A DNA stretch of 20,781 bases from a virus: the IMG/VR virus record IMGVR_UViG_3300009161_000286, positions 1-20,781 of that record. One strand, 5' to 3'. Under the pieces are notes generated by a model that was not told where the DNA came from, did no database searches, and saw only the letters and a list, made by a program, of their open reading frames with translations. The translations under genes were made by a program, and so were the position numbers. Positions 1-6,165 of this stretch are shown here, piece by piece (within the stretch, counting starts at the first letter, position 1; each line of letters opens with the position of its first letter).

Positions 1-285
1 CCCGAGGCCAAGGTCAAGGCCAAAATCAAAAAAATCCTGAAAGACCACGGTGTCTACTATGCCATGCCCATCGGCACTGGCTACGGCAATTCAGGAGTCC
101 CCGATTTTCTATGCTGTGTCAACGGAAACTTCCTTGCAATCGAAGCCAAGGCGGGTAAAGGCACGACCACAGCGCTGCAAGAAAAAAATCTGCGAGAGAT
201 AAAACAAGCCGGTGGCACAGCCGCCGTTATTGCCGAAGAGCAACTCGAATACTTAGAGCAACTTATCCAACTGATGAAGCAATGA
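1..285 (+). CDS. VRR-NUC domain nuclease (5' partial)
   Basis: The frame is open from the first base of the window to the TGA at 283-285, giving 94 visible residues, so the true start lies just outside; the ATG at 64 would cut into the domain. The layout fits the VRR-NUC branch of the PD-(D/E)XK superfamily: an early glutamate (E2) in a Lys-rich helix, the GVPD motif with D35, the E48-A-K50 catalytic strand, and Q60 after it. VRR-NUC proteins of this size in phages are small stand-alone nucleases, proposed to cut branched DNA such as Holliday junctions. The stop overlaps the polymerase start as ATGA, suggesting translational coupling and a role in replication or recombination. The fold assignment is firm; the substrate is inferred. 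Confidence 0.88.
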   Translation, partial: PEAKVKAKIKKILKDHGVYYAMPIGTGYGNSGVPDFLCCVNGNFLAIEAKAGKGTTTALQEKNLREIKQAGGTAAVIAEEQLEYLEQLIQLMKQ

Positions 286-2099
286 ACATAATCACAATCG
301 ACTTTGAAACAGCCTACGGCGGTGACCTTGGGTTTGCCAAGCAGACCACTGAGGAATATATCCGTGACCCACGCTTTGAAGTTATCGGTGTTGCAGTACA
401 GGTAAACGATGGCGAGCCGGTATGGTTCAGCGGCACACACTCAGCCATGTACCAGTTCCTCCAAAAGTACGACTGGAAGAATTCCCTTGCGCTGGCGCAC
501 AACGCAGTGTTTGACGGAGCCATACTGAATTGGCAGTACGGCATTACACCCAAGGGTTGGTTGGATACGCTGAGCATGGCGAGAGCATTGCATGGTACTC
601 AGGTAGGCGGCAGTCTAGGGGTCTTAGCGACCTACTATGAAATTGGAGTCAAGGGTAATGAAGTTGTCAACGCCATCAATAAGTTTCGCAAAGACTTCCT
701 CAAGGTAGATTTGGCACGATACGGCGACTACTGCAAGAATGATGTGAAGCTGACATGGGACTTGTTTGGTTTGATGAGCCAAGGCTTTCCAAAGATTGAG
801 CTACGCCTGATTGACTTGACCATCCGTATGTTCACCGAGCCAGTATTGCAGTTGGACAAAGAGATGTTGCAAAAACATTTGCATGTAGAGCAAGCACGGA
901 AGGTCACGTTACTCGATAGCTTTAACAAAGACACCTTGATGAGCAACCCTCAGTTTGCCGACTTGCTTGTGTCTCTTGGTGTTGAGCCGCCCATGAAGAA
1001 AAGTCCTGCTACTGGTATGCAGACTTACGCATTCTCTAAGACGGATGAGGGATTCAAGGCCCTGTTGGAGCATGAGGATACTCGGGTACAAGCAGTAGTT
1101 GCGGCCCGGCTGGGAACAAAGTCAACTATTGAAGAGACCCGCACCGAGCGGTTCATTGGGATCGCTAACCGAGGCCCAATGCCTGTACCCCTACGCTACT
1201 ACGCCGCACACACTGGACGCTGGGGCGGTGACGACAAGATCAACTTACAAAACCTACAACGCACATCTCCGCTAAAGAAGTCTATCCTTGCGCCGTTTGG
1301 CATGGTGGTGATTGACTCGGATTCATCACAGATTGAGGCACGGACGTTGGCATGGCTGGCTGGGCAGGACGATTTGGTGGAAGCATTTGAAAGGGGCGAA
1401 GATGTATACAAAATCATGGCATCGGCTATCTATGGCAAGAAGGTTGAGGCGATCACTAAGGATGAGCGTTTTGTCGGTAAAACAACGATTCTTGGGGCTG
1501 GGTATGGTATGGGTGCGGTTAAGTTTAGAACGCAACTCAAAACTTTTGGAGTGGAGGTATCGGAGGATGAGGCGAAACGCATCATTGATACATATCGCCG
1601 AACCTACCCAAACATATCAGCGTTGTGGAAAAAGGCGGCAAATGTGTTCCCCGCAATCATCGGTGAACAAACCACATCCTTTGGTCGGGGCGGCATTCTC
1701 AAGGTAGATGGGTCAGACGGCATCCTGTTACCCAACGGACTGCGCTTGAAGTACCCCAACCTACGTAAAAAGTTAGACGATGACGGCGATGTCGAGTACG
1801 TGTACGACACCAAGAAGGGCAAGGCTATCATTCTCAACCGAATCTATGGCGGTAAAGTGATTGAGAACGTATGCCAAGCACTTGCACGTATTGTGATAGG
1901 TGAGCAGATGTTGATGATTGCGAAAAAGTACCGCGTTGTTATGACCGTTCATGACGCCGTGGCTTGCATTGCACCGGAGGCTGAGGCTGAAACAGCTAAG
2001 GAGTACGTTGAATTGTGTATGCGCTTACGTCCGTCGTGGGCATCCGAGTTACCGCTGAACTGTGAAGCAGGGTATGGGAGAAGTTATGGGGATTGTTAA
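282..2099 (+). CDS. Family A DNA polymerase with 3'-5' proofreading exonuclease
   Basis: A 605-aa replicative polymerase. Residues 1-180 form a DnaQ-like DEDDy exonuclease with Exo I D7/E9, Exo II N74 and D78, and Exo III Y150/D154, so proofreading should be active. The polymerase part follows: the TGRWGG template-binding motif (311-316), motif A with D347 in DSSQIEAR, the O-helix (motif B) with R396, K400 and Y408, and motif C H557-D558. There is no 5'-3' exonuclease domain, as in T7 polymerase. Two departures from E. coli Pol I are visible: leucine (L404) at the position of F762, and alanine after HD in motif C, where HDE is usual. The ATG overlaps the upstream VRR-NUC stop. It is probably the phage replicase, acting with the primase-ATPase at 7345. 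Confidence 0.96.
   Translation: MNIITIDFETAYGGDLGFAKQTTEEYIRDPRFEVIGVAVQVNDGEPVWFSGTHSAMYQFLQKYDWKNSLALAHNAVFDGAILNWQYGITPKGWLDTLSMARALHGTQVGGSLGVLATYYEIGVKGNEVVNAINKFRKDFLKVDLARYGDYCKNDVKLTWDLFGLMSQGFPKIELRLIDLTIRMFTEPVLQLDKEMLQKHLHVEQARKVTLLDSFNKDTLMSNPQFADLLVSLGVEPPMKKSPATGMQTYAFSKTDEGFKALLEHEDTRVQAVVAARLGTKSTIEETRTERFIGIANRGPMPVPLRYYAAHTGRWGGDDKINLQNLQRTSPLKKSILAPFGMVVIDSDSSQIEARTLAWLAGQDDLVEAFERGEDVYKIMASAIYGKKVEAITKDERFVGKTTILGAGYGMGAVKFRTQLKTFGVEVSEDEAKRIIDTYRRTYPNISALWKKAANVFPAIIGEQTTSFGRGGILKVDGSDGILLPNGLRLKYPNLRKKLDDDGDVEYVYDTKKGKAIILNRIYGGKVIENVCQALARIVIGEQMLMIAKKYRVVMTVHDAVACIAPEAEAETAKEYVELCMRLRPSWASELPLNCEAGYGRSYGDC
2076..2083 (+). promoter_or_regulatory. Ribosome binding site deciding the start at 2086
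   Basis: GGGAGAAG sits inside the end of the polymerase gene, just before the ATG at 2086. The candidate starts at 2062 (GTG) and 2074 (ATG) lack an equivalent purine-rich site, which favours the shorter product. Confidence 0.6.
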
Positions 2100-3021
2100 T
2101 AAACCACTGATCGACAAATTTTTTGACCGTGCCACGTCCAATGAGTTTGGGGTGCCGATTGAGTTCCACCACAACGTACCGAAGAAGGATGTGCAGACAT
2201 TTATTCTGTCGCCCGAAGTTGCGTTGAGCGCCGAAATGCTTGTGCGTTCTAAATCTTTCAAGATGCCTAACCTTGTTGAATTGCGTATGCCGTACCCGCA
2301 TACAGTGATTGAATACCCGCTAACAGAGGACATCCGCAAGCTACGTCACAACGGACTTATCAACGGCATCGTTGAGATAACACGCATCGGCGCATACATC
2401 CGAGAAATCAGCGAGGGCGTGTTCACTTGTTTGCCGTATTGGGAGTTTGTTGACGGTCGCATTCAGCATAGTTTTTTTATGTTTTTATTTGGTATGAATG
2501 CGGTTGGCGCACTTAAAGTGTCCATTAGCTCTAGGGTCAACGGAGACGATGCTGTTGATTGCAACATCATACCGTGCGTATCGTTCATCGTAGCCGCAGA
2601 AAAAGCGGGAGTTCCACCCGAGCGTTTTAAACAACTATATGAATCGCCTGAAACACAACAACATATCAGGGAATCTGCCACAGAAATCCCATGCCTTATG
2701 TTTGCTTCTTATCTTTTGCTTAGCTGTAAAAGCGGAGTAGGTCGAACTAAAGTTCCTGCACGGACACCTCTCAAAAGCATGAAACTCGGTGGTAAAAAAC
2801 AAAAGGCATACTCTGCTAGTGCGTACACACTGTTGCATTTAGAAGAGATTGAGAGCGCCACCACCGAGGGTGTCGTAAGTCGCCGTTCAGATATTTCAGC
2901 CCACTACGTGCGAGGCCACTTCAAGCAACGCAAGAGCGGTATCTATTGGTGGAATTCATTTGTGCGTGGTAACGGGGAACCCCGTAAACGCGAAGCTTAC
3001 TTGGTAGAGGAAACAGCATGA
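2086..3021 (+). CDS. Conserved-looking phage protein of unknown function
   Basis: A 311-aa protein I do not recognise. I chose the ATG at 2086 because GGGAG (2076-2080) lies five bases upstream; a GTG at 2062 and an ATG at 2074 in the same frame have no comparable site. The gene overlaps the polymerase by 14 bases and its TGA overlaps the next start. No nucleotide-binding loop or nuclease motif is evident. The centre has several hydrophobic stretches. The C-terminus (about residues 273-298) is rich in aromatic and basic residues: HYVRGHFKQRKSG, then YWWNSFVRG. That pattern resembles C-termini of other unnamed phage proteins and may bind nucleic acid; this is inference. Its place between polymerase and nuclease suggests a role in DNA metabolism. 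Confidence 0.85.
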   Translation: MGIVNKPLIDKFFDRATSNEFGVPIEFHHNVPKKDVQTFILSPEVALSAEMLVRSKSFKMPNLVELRMPYPHTVIEYPLTEDIRKLRHNGLINGIVEITRIGAYIREISEGVFTCLPYWEFVDGRIQHSFFMFLFGMNAVGALKVSISSRVNGDDAVDCNIIPCVSFIVAAEKAGVPPERFKQLYESPETQQHIRESATEIPCLMFASYLLLSCKSGVGRTKVPARTPLKSMKLGGKKQKAYSASAYTLLHLEEIESATTEGVVSRRSDISAHYVRGHFKQRKSGIYWWNSFVRGNGEPRKREAYLVEETA

Positions 3022-3680
3022 GTATTGTGTGGTCGTTCAGTAGCTTGAAAACATTTGAGCAATGCCCTAAGAAGTACTATCACACCAAGATAGCCAAGGA
3101 CATTGTTGAGCCTGATACAACGGCAACGCTGTACGGCAAGACTGCTCATACTGTGGCAGAGGAATACATTCGGGACGATAAACCTATCCCGCCAGCGTTC
3201 GACTACATGCAAGACACACTGGATGCCCTTAAAAATTTAGAGGGGGAGAAGCTGTGCGAGGTAAAGCTGGGGTTGACCAAAGATTTAGAAGCTTGCGAGT
3301 TCCATGCTCCGAACGTATGGTGGCATGGTATTGCCGACTTGGTCGTGCTTAACGAGGCAAAAGGCTTAGCGCATTCTGCCGACTACAAAACCAGCAAGAA
3401 CACGCGGTACGCAGATACCAAACAGCTTGACCTTGTGGCGGCGGGTATCTTTGCCAAGTTCCCCAAAATCAATAGAGTTAAGTCTGCGTTGATCTTCACG
3501 GTGTGCAAGGAATTTTTGAAGGTTGAGCACCATAGAGAAATGATGCAAAAGTACCTAGAAAAACCAGCAATGGTTGTTGCACGGATTGAGGCGGCATTGG
3601 AAAATGGGGTGTGGAACCCTATTAGTGGGCCACTGTGCAAGTTCTGTGCAGTCAAACAATGTGAGTACAACAGGAGTTAA
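3018..3680 (+). CDS. Cas4/RecB-like PD-(D/E)XK nuclease with probable Fe-S cluster
   Basis: A 220-aa nuclease. The N-terminus carries the RecB-type motif SxSSLxxFEQCPKKYY with C16. H44, then D107 in GIADLVV, then D122-Y-K124, then Q136 give the H...D...DxK...Q order of Cas4, AddB and RecB nuclease domains. The C-terminus holds C207, C210 and C215 in PLCKFCAVKQC. One N-terminal plus three C-terminal cysteines is the classic 4Fe-4S arrangement of Cas4/AddB. The family acts as an exonuclease on DNA ends, usually with a helicase; the SNF2-type helicase three genes downstream is a possible partner (inference). The ATG overlaps the previous TGA, with GAGG at 3007-3010. There are no other CRISPR genes, so this is a phage recombination or DNA-processing enzyme, not evidence for a CRISPR system. 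Confidence 0.93.
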   Translation: MSIVWSFSSLKTFEQCPKKYYHTKIAKDIVEPDTTATLYGKTAHTVAEEYIRDDKPIPPAFDYMQDTLDALKNLEGEKLCEVKLGLTKDLEACEFHAPNVWWHGIADLVVLNEAKGLAHSADYKTSKNTRYADTKQLDLVAAGIFAKFPKINRVKSALIFTVCKEFLKVEHHREMMQKYLEKPAMVVARIEAALENGVWNPISGPLCKFCAVKQCEYNRS

Positions 3681-3682
3681 AG

Positions 3683-3997
3683 ATGAAATTTGATTCAACC
3701 ACTTACGAACCTAATGATTGGAACACCTACTACGGTGCTGTACGTGCTGTGGTGGGTGAAGAAGGGAACGGTAACAGTGAAATCACTATATTGGAGTTTG
3801 AAACCCCCTCGGGTTTTTCGCAATTGATGGAAGTTACGCTATTGACAGGTGACAACCCGAAAGACGAAACTGTTAGGACGTTAGAAGATGTACATACGGT
3901 TCGCATAAAGATAACGGGCGAGTGGGAAGGCTGTGAAATTCTGCGCGGTTTAGCCGACTTATTACACGCCTTGAAACTCAAAGCAACACTTGAATAA
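3683..3997 (+). CDS. Small protein of unknown function
   Basis: A 104-aa, acidic protein with no recognised motif. A good Shine-Dalgarno sequence (AGGAG, 3672-3676) lies six bases before the ATG, two bases after the nuclease stop, so translation is well supported. The sequence alternates beta-strand-like hydrophobic stretches (residues 32-55 and 72-80) with a final amphipathic helix (about 87-103), suggesting a compact alpha/beta fold. Within its coding sequence at 3801-3818 there is a short hairpin followed by five T residues, which may lower expression of the genes beyond it. Function unknown. Confidence 0.8.
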   Translation: MKFDSTTYEPNDWNTYYGAVRAVVGEEGNGNSEITILEFETPSGFSQLMEVTLLTGDNPKDETVRTLEDVHTVRIKITGEWEGCEILRGLADLLHALKLKATLE

Positions 3998-4003
3998 AAT
4001 TTT

Positions 4004-4010
4004 AAGGAGG
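4004..4010 (+). promoter_or_regulatory. Strong Shine-Dalgarno for the HNH gene
   Basis: AAGGAGG, close to the full anti-16S complement, four bases before the ATG at 4015. It is the strongest ribosome binding site seen in the left arm, suggesting the HNH gene is translated independently of the gene before it. Confidence 0.65.
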
Positions 4011-4014
4011 CATC

Positions 4015-4293
4015 ATGCCCTACGTAAACAAACCTAGACCATACAAGAAAGAATATGAACAGCAAAAAACAAGAGGCGAATCTGATACCCGCCTTGAACG
4101 CCAACGAGCAAGAAGTGAGATGGACAAGAAGGGCGTTGACCGTACTGGAAAAGACATCGACCATGTGGTTCCCTTGTCCAAAGGGGGGAGCAATGCTTCA
4201 GGAAATCTTAAGCTCAAGACCCCAAGCGCCAATCGTTCGTTCAGTCGCAATTCAGACCATACGGTCAAAACCAATAAACCAAAGAAAAAATGA
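4015..4293 (+). CDS. HNH endonuclease
   Basis: A 92-aa, strongly basic protein. The HNH core is at residues 47-75: D49-H50 followed by VVPLSKGGSN, then N64-L65, then N73 in the final helix, where the last His is replaced by Asn as in many phage HNH enzymes. The rest is short and Lys/Arg-rich, so it consists of little more than the metal-binding nuclease with basic arms. Phage HNH proteins may nick DNA at packaging or recombination sites, or act as free-standing homing nucleases; nothing here separates these. Its stop overlaps the helicase start as ATGA, so it is coupled to the helicase, which makes a role in DNA processing more likely than simple homing. A second ORF in another frame over the same bases is a shadow. 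Confidence 0.88.
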   Translation: MPYVNKPRPYKKEYEQQKTRGESDTRLERQRARSEMDKKGVDRTGKDIDHVVPLSKGGSNASGNLKLKTPSANRSFSRNSDHTVKTNKPKKK

Positions 4294-5678
4294 ACTTATC
4301 AGAGTATGAGTGGCCTCGTCCCCACGGGTTCACCCCATTTGAGCATCAGAAGACTACAGCCGAGTTCCTAACGACCAACAACAAGGCGTTTTGCTTTAAC
4401 GAGCAAGGTACAGGCAAGACAGCATCAGTGATTTGGGCAGTTGATTATTTGATGCAACGAGGATTAGTGAAACGAGTGTTAGTGATTTGTCCGTTGTCAA
4501 TCATGAAGTCGGCATGGCAACAGGACTTGTTTAAGTTTGCAATTCACCGCACGGTGTCGATTGCACACGGTTCAGCTAAGAAGCGCAAAGAAATCATCAG
4601 TGCAGGATCAGAGTTTGTCGTCATCAATTTTGATGGGGTTGGAATTGTTAAGAGTGAACTACTCAAGGGCGGGTTCGATTTGATTGTGGTAGATGAAGCG
4701 TCAGCGTATAAGAATGCTCAGACCGAGCGGTGGAAAGACTTGCGTGACTTGACAAAAGTTATACGTGGGTTGTGGATGTTGACTGGAACTCCCGCCGCGC
4801 AGTCTCCTGTGGATGCTTACGGATTAGCAAAGTTAGTGAACCCCACTGGCATACCCATGTTCTTTGGGCAGTTTAGAGATAAGGTAATGCTTAAGGTCAG
4901 CGAGTATCGCTGGATACCGCGCCCCGAGTCTAAACACATTGTTCATAAGATACTTCAGCCAGCTATTCGATTTGAAAAGAAGCAATGCCTTGACCTACCC
5001 CCTGTGACTTTTGTTGACCGTGATGCCCCACTGTCACCCCAGCAGATCAAGTACTACAACGTACTCAAGAAGCAGATGTTGATTGAAGCCGACGGAGAAG
5101 AAATATCGGCGGTCAATGCTGCCGTGCAAATTAACAAGCTGCTTCAAATATCCGGTGGCGCTGTGTATACGGATACTGGAGAAGTCCTAGAGTTTGATGT
5201 ATCTGGCAGATTAAACGTGGTGCAGGAAGTCATTGACGAGACTAGCAATAAAGTGCTGGTGTTTGTACCCTTTACCCACACTATTGAACTTCTAGAAAAG
5301 CACTTAAAAAAACACAATATAAAGTGCGAAATCATCAATGGAAGTGTGAGTGTCAATAGACGTTCTGAATTGGTAAAACAATTTCAAGAGGACGTACACC
5401 CCAAGGTTCTCATCATACAACCGCAAGCGGCATCCCACGGGCTTACCCTAACTGCCGCCGATACAATTATTTGGTACGCTCCATGTTCAAGTGTAGAAAC
5501 ATACTTACAAGCCAATGCTCGAATCGACCGACCCGGTCAGGTCAACCCAATGACAGTCGTGCATATAACAGGCAGTCCAATAGAGACAAAGATGTACGCC
5601 CACTTGCGGGGAAACATCGCGCACCACACCAAAATAATTGATTTGTATAGGCAAGAAATTATTTTGGAAAGTACTTGA
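4290..5678 (+). CDS. SNF2-type superfamily 2 helicase/ATPase
   Basis: A 462-aa protein with a full set of SF2 motifs: Q20 in FEHQ, Walker A GTGKT (40-44), Walker B DEAS (135-138), motif III TGTP (165-168), motif V at QAASHGLTLTAAD (379-391), and motif VI QANARIDRPGQ (407-417). The RxDRxGQ ending and the motif V sequence are typical of SNF2/Rad54-like proteins, which move along duplex DNA and remodel DNA-protein complexes or branched DNA. Two RecA-like domains (about 10-235 and 240-462) fill the protein, without extra domains. The start has no clear Shine-Dalgarno and overlaps the HNH stop. The stop codon lies within the -35 box of the next promoter. It may work with the Cas4-like and VRR-NUC nucleases in recombination-dependent replication (inference). 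Confidence 0.93.
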   Translation: MNLSEYEWPRPHGFTPFEHQKTTAEFLTTNNKAFCFNEQGTGKTASVIWAVDYLMQRGLVKRVLVICPLSIMKSAWQQDLFKFAIHRTVSIAHGSAKKRKEIISAGSEFVVINFDGVGIVKSELLKGGFDLIVVDEASAYKNAQTERWKDLRDLTKVIRGLWMLTGTPAAQSPVDAYGLAKLVNPTGIPMFFGQFRDKVMLKVSEYRWIPRPESKHIVHKILQPAIRFEKKQCLDLPPVTFVDRDAPLSPQQIKYYNVLKKQMLIEADGEEISAVNAAVQINKLLQISGGAVYTDTGEVLEFDVSGRLNVVQEVIDETSNKVLVFVPFTHTIELLEKHLKKHNIKCEIINGSVSVNRRSELVKQFQEDVHPKVLIIQPQAASHGLTLTAADTIIWYAPCSSVETYLQANARIDRPGQVNPMTVVHITGSPIETKMYAHLRGNIAHHTKIIDLYRQEIILEST

Positions 5679-5702
5679 CATTGTCAAGGTCTATGCTAAA
5701 CT
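5675..5702 (+). promoter_or_regulatory. Sigma70-like promoter with palindromic -35 region
   Basis: A perfect TTGACA (5675-5680), a 16-base spacer and TAAACT (5697-5702), with an extended -10 TG at 5694-5695. The -35 box is the left arm of an inverted repeat, TTGACA-T-TGTCAA (5675-5687), which could be a repressor operator. The element straddles the helicase stop codon in one of the few gaps of the left arm. It would give the 143-aa and 310-aa genes, and those after them, transcription separate from the upstream genes. Confidence 0.6.
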
Positions 5703-5718
5703 GACCCCCCAAAACAAA

Positions 5719-5724
5719 AAGGAG
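5719..5724 (+). promoter_or_regulatory. Ribosome binding site deciding the start at 5731
   Basis: AAGGAG six bases before ATG 5731. The frame is open further upstream to 5638, but that would overlap the helicase and cross the promoter, so 5731 is the likely start. Confidence 0.75.
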
Positions 5725-5730
5725 CTAACT

Positions 5731-6162
5731 ATGGACGCTACAGTTCAGGACGAAGTCACCACTTCTCCTATCCCCCTCGATAAGCTGACCGCTATCTATA
5801 TCAAGATGCGCGATGCCAAAGACACCCTCACTTCCAAGTATAAAGCCGAATACGCCGACATCGAAGAGCAGATGGCGGTGCTTGAATCGGAGATGCTTGA
5901 GGTTTGCAAAAACATGAATGCCGACAGCATTCGCACAAAAGCTGGCACGATCATCCGTTCCGTAAAGTCACGGTACTGGACGAATGATTGGGATTCTATG
6001 TACGACTTCATTGAGGAGACCGGTGCATATGGCCTGCTAGAAAAGAGACTTCATCAGACAAACATGAAAGAGTTTCTTCTCGAGAATCCTGACCTTCTGC
6101 CGAGAGGCTTGAATGTCGAAAATCAATATACCGTGGTAGTTAGACGTTCTAAGGAAAATTGA
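5731..6162 (+). CDS. Coiled-coil phage protein of unknown function
   Basis: A 143-aa acidic protein. Residues 17-62 form a long charged helix with heptad-like hydrophobics, a likely coiled coil and dimer interface. A compact part follows (about 70-140) with the pattern AGTIIRSVKSRYWTNDWDSM and later LLENPDLLPRGLNV. I recognise this as the style of a conserved but unnamed phage family, found here directly before a putative single-strand DNA-binding protein. The start at 5731 is set by its Shine-Dalgarno and the promoter just upstream. The gap to the next gene is three bases. A DNA-replication accessory role is plausible from position only. Confidence 0.87.
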   Translation: MDATVQDEVTTSPIPLDKLTAIYIKMRDAKDTLTSKYKAEYADIEEQMAVLESEMLEVCKNMNADSIRTKAGTIIRSVKSRYWTNDWDSMYDFIEETGAYGLLEKRLHQTNMKEFLLENPDLLPRGLNVENQYTVVVRRSKEN

Positions 6163-6165
6163 AAA

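Noticed and set aside
1312-1707. 131-aa plus-strand ORF inside the polymerase
   Set aside because: It runs out of frame over polymerase motifs A and B and has Arg/Met-rich shadow composition.
2062-2085. Longer start (GTG 2062 or ATG 2074) for the 311-aa gene
   Set aside because: Neither has a good ribosome binding site, while ATG 2086 has GGGAG five bases upstream.
2972-2985. Palindrome ACGGGG-AA-CCCCGT at the end of the 311-aa gene
   Set aside because: As RNA it gives only a 5-bp stem, has no T run after it, and lies in coding sequence; probably chance.
3018-3680. CRISPR-Cas locus suggested by the Cas4-like gene
   Set aside because: No repeat-spacer array, Cas1, Cas2 or effector gene in the window.
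4055-4309. 84-aa ORF overlapping the HNH gene
   Set aside because: The HNH motif is in the other frame, and this ORF has no ribosome binding site or recognisable motif.
5638-5730. N-terminal extension of the coiled-coil protein gene back to 5638
   Set aside because: It would overlap the helicase and cross the promoter; ATG 5731 has AAGGAG at ideal spacing.
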